From Croceicoccus naphthovorans (GTDB lineage Bacteria; Pseudomonadota; Alphaproteobacteria; Sphingomonadales; Sphingomonadaceae), in the NCBI RefSeq assembly GCF_001028705.1, contig NZ_CP011771.1, forward strand, positions 1 through 64,000: a stretch of DNA of 64,000 nt, in the 5' to 3' direction. The notes below the pieces were generated by a model. It was not told the origin of the DNA and searched no databases. It was given only the letters and a program-made list of their open reading frames with translations. Position numbers and translations under genes: made by a program. Below, in pieces: positions 60,063-64,000 of the stretch (positions are counted from its first letter, which is position 1; each line of letters begins with the position of its first letter).

Positions 60063-60515
60063 ATGCTGAAAACAGCGCCAGGAAAGGGATATCTTACCGA
60101 GGCTGACGAGCTCGTCTTCTTGCTCGAGGAGGTGCCGCGCAAATTGCGCAAGCTGTTTGACGCAAGTACCGTCAAATTCAGCCTTTCCCGCACCCAATGG
60201 CGCGCGCTTGGATATATTTACCGGACCCCCGGCCTCACCCAGACAGAGCTAGCGAAACACCTCGAAAGGGAACGAGCGAGCGTCGGCCATGTAATTGACC
60301 AACTCGAGAACGCTGCACTCGTCGAACGCCGTTCCGCCGAAGGGAACCGCAGAATCTGGGAGCTCCACCTGCTACCCAAAGCGTTCGAACTTCTACCATC
60401 GTTGCGAATGGAAGCCGATAAGACTTATGATCGGGTTCTGGCCGGCCTTGGCGAAGACCAGGTTGCTATGTTACGAGAAATGCTCGCGACAATGTCCTCT
60501 AATCTTGAAGATTGA
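60063..60515 (+). CDS. MarR-family transcriptional regulator
   Basis: The ATG at 60063 (MLKTAPGKGYLTEADELVFL) is chosen; a GTG at 60045 is possible. The winged helix is SLSRTQWRALGYIYRTPGLT, QTELAKHLERERASVGHVID and QLENAALVERRSAEGNRRIW, a standard MarR core. 150 residues. It is divergent from the hydrolase/thioesterase/efflux operon with a shared palindrome, so it probably represses both until a small aromatic or lipophilic ligand binds. Confidence 0.92.
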   Translation: MLKTAPGKGYLTEADELVFLLEEVPRKLRKLFDASTVKFSLSRTQWRALGYIYRTPGLTQTELAKHLERERASVGHVIDQLENAALVERRSAEGNRRIWELHLLPKAFELLPSLRMEADKTYDRVLAGLGEDQVAMLREMLATMSSNLED

Positions 60516-60574
60516 AAACCGGGAAGCGAACCAAGGCTGAACTTGAAAGATGACGGGACAGAGTCCCTTCAGAC

Positions 60575-61360
60575 TCAAGCACCCAGCAACCTCAGTGGCT
60601 GCGAGACCGATCCGTAGCCAGCGTCGGGCGGTAACACCAGGACGCGCTCTCCGTTCTCGACCGAAACCTTCGGCAGCACTGTCACAAGCCTGCGTTGCCG
60701 TGCACGCGCAAGACAATCTTGCGCGCCTTCAGCCTCGGCGAGCAGCTTCAGGTTCATCAAGGTGGGGAAAATGATGGTCCGCTCGCCCGACGCCGCCAAC
60801 CGGATGGCCTCGGATGGCGAAATCCATTCCGCATCGACAGTTTCGCGTCCATCGCATGCCGCGACCTGTCCCGGCGGCGCGCTCATGGCGTAGAACCAGG
60901 TGTCGAACCGTTTTGGCATGATGGTCGGGGTAATCCACCGGGCAAAGATGGCCAGTTCGTCCAGCCTGAGGCGGACATCCAGTTCGCGAACGACATCGAT
61001 GAACGCGACTTCGCCCGCATCGACCGCGCTTCGCACCGCCACGTCACACGGGTCCTCGAACGGCGCGCCCTGAGCCGTTTGCGCCAGCAGAATTCCGGTT
61101 TCCTCGAACGCCTCACGGATCGCCCCGACCCGCAAAGTCCGTTGAACCGCGTCCAGATCGTCCCAGCCGATCGCATGACTCGTCCAGCGCTCGTCGGCGT
61201 CGCCGCCATGCGTCTTGCCGCCCGGGAAAACCAGTGCCCCCGACGCAAAATCGATCTGGTGGTGACGCTTGACCATCAGGACCTGGAATTCGGGCTGGTC
61301 GCGGACCAACAGTACCGTCGCTGCGGGTTTGGGTTCGGGAGCTTGGTCTGAAGCGGTCAT
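60575..61360 (-). CDS. Nudix hydrolase, NUDT19/CoA-diphosphatase-like
   Basis: 261 residues. TVLLVRDQPEFQVLMVKRHH and FASGALVFPGGKTHGGDADE begin the Nudix fold. The Nudix box is split by an insertion: GGKTHGGDADERW, then about 20 residues, then VGAIREAFEETGILLAQTAQ with R-E-x-x-E-E-x-G. Such an insertion is characteristic of NUDT19-like enzymes that cleave CoA or acyl-CoA. MPKRFDTWFYAMSAPPGQVA is another typical segment. It may recycle CoA from the pathway encoded here. Converges with marR. Confidence 0.85.
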   Translation of the reverse strand: MTASDQAPEPKPAATVLLVRDQPEFQVLMVKRHHQIDFASGALVFPGGKTHGGDADERWTSHAIGWDDLDAVQRTLRVGAIREAFEETGILLAQTAQGAPFEDPCDVAVRSAVDAGEVAFIDVVRELDVRLRLDELAIFARWITPTIMPKRFDTWFYAMSAPPGQVAACDGRETVDAEWISPSEAIRLAASGERTIIFPTLMNLKLLAEAEGAQDCLARARQRRLVTVLPKVSVENGERVLVLPPDAGYGSVSQPLRLLGA

Positions 61361-61474
61361 GATGGCCTCCCTGGCTGTTGCTGAAGCTGCGCGCCTCGTT
61401 GTGCGACCGACACGGCAAATCCGGCTGCCGCCGGTCGGTCTCGGCGGATCGGATGGAATCGGCGCACGATTCGG

Positions 61475-62455
61475 TCAGCCATGCTTGGACCATTCTTCAA
61501 GGACAGCACGCAAGGCCGTCGCGAAAGCCAATGGCTGGTCGAGCATCAGGTGATGCCGCGCTTCGAGAACCGCGATGACCGGGATGCTGCCTCCTCCCAG
61601 TTCACGCAGATATTCGCGTGAATCCGGCGTGAAAAGCTGGCTCTCTTCGCCATGGACGATCGCCTTTCTGCCGGGTGCAGCAACCACACGCGGACCGATT
61701 TCAAGCCACATGCGGTTCGAATTTTCGCGGTTGAACACGGCCGGAGAGAACTTCCAGGTCCAATCGGTCCCTTCGCGGCAAAGGGCATGATAGGCCATGT
61801 AGTCCATCAGAAACGGCTCACCGACCTGCTGGGAAGGGGACAAGACATACCTTTTGCGGGCGCTCGGGAAATCGGGATAGCGGCGATGAGGCCGATTGGG
61901 ATCCCCCGAACCGGGACCGGTCCGGCCCTTGCTCCAGTATCTTTCCAGCGCCGAGGGGCGCAGGATCATCATGTCGCAGATCACGGTCCCGGCAAAGGCG
62001 TCGGGCGCGAGTTCGAGGGCATTCAGCGCCACGGCAGAACCGAAGCTGTGAGCGACCACGATCGGCTTACGGGCATGACCGAACAAACCGAGCGCCTCGG
62101 CGACCCCGATCATCTCGTGTCCGCGCGCCGTCATGTCGCAGTCGGGGCGCGGGTCGCTGTCGCCCATCCCGGACAGGTCATAGGCCACCAGGTGGTAATC
62201 GCCCGCAAGAAACGGCGCAATGAAGGCGAAGCAGCGCGCGTGCGACAGGAATCCGTGGGTCATCAGCACCGGCGGCGCGCCCGGATTGCCCCAGCGGAAG
62301 TAATGCATCCGCACCCCGTCGACCGTGACGAAACCTTCCTCGCGCGGAACAGCCAGGGCCTCGGCAAACCAGCCTGGCAGAACCGACGGGTCGGGCGCCC
62401 ATTCAGGGACAATATCGGATGCAGCCGATTCCATGAGTTGCAATTCCCCGTTCAT
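61475..62455 (-). CDS. Alpha/beta hydrolase coupled to the Baeyer-Villiger monooxygenase
   Basis: ATG 62455 (MNGELQLMESAASDIVPEWA) overlaps the monooxygenase stop by 4 bases. 326 residues with VRMHYFRWGNPGAPPVLMTH, GFLSHARCFAFIAPFLAGDY, LVAYDLSGMGDSDPRPDCDM, the nucleophile elbow KPIVVAHSFGSAVALNALEL and the His region LEARHHLMLDQPLAFATALR. Most likely opens the ester or lactone produced by its partner. Confidence 0.9.
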   Translation of the reverse strand: MNGELQLMESAASDIVPEWAPDPSVLPGWFAEALAVPREEGFVTVDGVRMHYFRWGNPGAPPVLMTHGFLSHARCFAFIAPFLAGDYHLVAYDLSGMGDSDPRPDCDMTARGHEMIGVAEALGLFGHARKPIVVAHSFGSAVALNALELAPDAFAGTVICDMMILRPSALERYWSKGRTGPGSGDPNRPHRRYPDFPSARKRYVLSPSQQVGEPFLMDYMAYHALCREGTDWTWKFSPAVFNRENSNRMWLEIGPRVVAAPGRKAIVHGEESQLFTPDSREYLRELGGGSIPVIAVLEARHHLMLDQPLAFATALRAVLEEWSKHG

Positions 62456-64000
62456 GCCAGCGTGAAGCCCCGGTATCCGTTCGCCGCCACGTCGCTTATG
62501 ATGTTCGAGTAACCCACCACGCTCGGGTAGTTTATCAGCTGCCGCGGCTTGCCTGGAATGTTGTCGCCCATGTACCAGGACTTGGCCCGGGGAAAGAGCG
62601 TCATGGCCCCGATCGCGGCAACGCTTGCGGTCCATTCGCGCTCCGCTTCGGCTTCCGCTTCAAATCGCGTCAGACCGTTGTCGCACAGCTTCACCAGGAA
62701 GTCCCGCAGCCAGTCGCCCTGGATTTCCGCCGCGGTCGGACCGTTGGAAAAGCCCGAGGGACTGAGCGGTCCGTACAGGTAGGCCAGGTTGGGAAAGCCG
62801 TGGACGGCGGAGCCAAGATAGGCAGCCACCCCATCGCCCCAGGCATCTGCCAGGCTGCGATCGTCCCGGCCCCTGATCTCCATTTGCGTCAACCCGCCGC
62901 TCCCGGCATCGAATCCGGTGGCGAACACGATCAGGTCGCATTCGATGAGGCCCTGTGCTGTGAGGATGCCCTCGGGCACGATGCCTTCGATGGGAGCCTG
63001 CTTGAGATCGACGAGCGAAACATTCCGCTGCGAGAAGATCTCGTAATAGTTCTGCTCTAGCGAAGGCCGCTTGGTCCCGAAGGGATGCGGCGGCTCGCTC
63101 GGCGCAAGGGACTCGTGTAAAGCCGGATCAGCAATCCGCGCCCGGGTCTTGTCGCGCCAGAAATCGTAGGCGTGACGGTTGGCCCGTTCGTCGGTCAGCA
63201 GATCGGCGAAATTGGCATACCAGAAACGCAAACCACCGGCCTGCCATTGCCTTTCGAACAGGTTTCGGCGTGTTTCCTCATCGACTGCGAGCGCGGAGGC
63301 TTCGACGCTGCCCACATCAAAGCCGCCGCTAGTTAACCGGCGGGCGTCAAAGATCGCCTCGTAATCGGCTTTCTCCCGCTCCTGCTGTTCCGCCGTCAGC
63401 ACTTTCTGCCGCATCGGCAGAGCGAGGATCGGGGTGCGTTGCAGCACGGTGAGATGCGCTGCCTCGGCTGCCGCTTCCTGCGCCACCTGGACTCCGCTGG
63501 CTCCGGTGCCGATGATTGCCACCTTGCGCCCGGCCATGGACAACCCCTCCTGCGGCCAGTGACCCGTGTGATGCCATTCGCCGGCAAAGGTTTCCAGTCC
63601 GGCGAGTTTGGGCACATGGGCTTTGGCGGCAAAGCCAAGACAGGGCAACAGATAGCGCGCCGTGATCGTTTCGCCCGAGCCGGTCGTGACCCGCCACTTG
63701 CGCCCGCCTTCTTCCCACGCCGCGCCTGTCATTCGGGTTCCCATTGTCATGTGGGGCCAAAGCGAAAGACGATCGCAGACATGGCGGAAATAGGCGCGCA
63801 ACTCGCGCCATCCGGGATAGCGTTCGCGCCAGGTCCAGTCGCGCCACAGTTCGGGCAGCGACAATTCGTACAGCGGAACCTGCGAATCGACCCGCGCGCC
63901 CGGATAGCAATTCCAGTACCAGATGCCGCCCGGAGCTTCGGCTGCATCGATCAGCCTGGCGTCGATGCCTGCCTCGCGCAGGCGGTGGAGCAGATATATC
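62452..64000 (-). CDS. Baeyer-Villiger monooxygenase (partial, 5' end outside window)
   Basis: The frame stays open to the right edge, giving about 515 residues. It reads from LLHRLREAGIDARLIDAAEA and PGGIWYWNCYPGARVDSQ (the G-G-x-W-x-W-x-x-Y-P-G-x-R-x-D signature after the FAD fold). The BVMO fingerprint is LETFAGEWHHTGHWPQEGLS (F-x-G-x-x-x-H-x-x-x-W-P). The second Rossmann motif is GRKVAIIGTGASGVQVAQEA, and DLIVFATGFDAGSGGLTQME follows. Only the first 20-40 residues are missing. It inserts oxygen next to a ketone to give an ester or lactone, using NADPH. Confidence 0.93.
   Translation of the reverse strand, partial: IYLLHRLREAGIDARLIDAAEAPGGIWYWNCYPGARVDSQVPLYELSLPELWRDWTWRERYPGWRELRAYFRHVCDRLSLWPHMTMGTRMTGAAWEEGGRKWRVTTGSGETITARYLLPCLGFAAKAHVPKLAGLETFAGEWHHTGHWPQEGLSMAGRKVAIIGTGASGVQVAQEAAAEAAHLTVLQRTPILALPMRQKVLTAEQQEREKADYEAIFDARRLTSGGFDVGSVEASALAVDEETRRNLFERQWQAGGLRFWYANFADLLTDERANRHAYDFWRDKTRARIADPALHESLAPSEPPHPFGTKRPSLEQNYYEIFSQRNVSLVDLKQAPIEGIVPEGILTAQGLIECDLIVFATGFDAGSGGLTQMEIRGRDDRSLADAWGDGVAAYLGSAVHGFPNLAYLYGPLSPSGFSNGPTAAEIQGDWLRDFLVKLCDNGLTRFEAEAEAEREWTASVAAIGAMTLFPRAKSWYMGDNIPGKPRQLINYPSVVGYSNIISDVAANGYRGFTLA

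Noticed and set aside
1..64000. CRISPR arrays, rRNA and tRNA genes
   Set aside because: No regularly spaced direct repeats and no tRNA or rRNA-like stretches were noticed on either strand.

Overview
The window looks like part of a large conjugative plasmid (or integrated conjugative element) of a sphingomonad-type alphaproteobacterium. It is GC-rich, uses a MucR/Ros regulator, carries a complete F-type (MPF-F) tra locus with a MobF relaxase, and has a Baeyer-Villiger/SDR-type catabolic cargo. No rRNA, tRNA or CRISPR was seen.

Layout. (1) 1-5129: plasmid backbone genes, nearly all broken by single-base shifts (DUF1419-like, SLOG-fold, DUF1173-like, pentapeptide repeat, SNase-like nuclease). 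Most breaks sit in short C or G runs and repair to clean proteins. (2) 5.1-14.6 kb: maintenance and regulation: ssb, mucR, a DUF1778/GNAT toxin-antitoxin pair, an orphan Xre/MbcA-type antitoxin, hipBA with three palindromic operators, and two plasmid genes that share a duplicated structured leader. (3) 14.6-20.3 kb, plus strand: ribbon-helix-helix protein, traD (interrupted by an in-frame amber codon) and traI. (4) 43.8 down to 21.4 kb, minus strand: traA-L-E-K-B-dsbC-V-C-(membrane protein)-trbI-S26 peptidase-traW-(membrane protein)-traU-[group II intron]-trbC-N-(winged helix)-F-H-G, mostly with overlapping stop/start codons. (5) 44.1-46.2 kb: small regulators and a VirB1-like lytic transglycosylase. 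(6) 46.3-64 kb: accessory cargo bounded by a Tn3-family transposase remnant. It holds an epimerase gene split by an IS110/IS1111-type element, two SDR genes (one frameshifted), an IS701 element with an IS630 element inserted in its target duplication, a desaturase, a divergent MarR/hydrolase/thioesterase/tripartite efflux unit, a NUDT19-like Nudix hydrolase, and a Baeyer-Villiger monooxygenase coupled to an alpha/beta hydrolase.

How it fits together. TraI and TraD (if read through or corrected) would process and deliver the DNA, and the minus-strand tra operon would build the channel and pilus. The toxin-antitoxin modules would stabilise the replicon. The cargo suggests oxidation of a cyclic or ketone substrate to an ester, ester hydrolysis, acyl-CoA handling and export of toxic compounds; the substrate cannot be read from the sequence. 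A recurring oddity is that all four in-frame TAG codons found in otherwise continuous reading frames lie at CTAGG where CCAGG (Gln) is expected.
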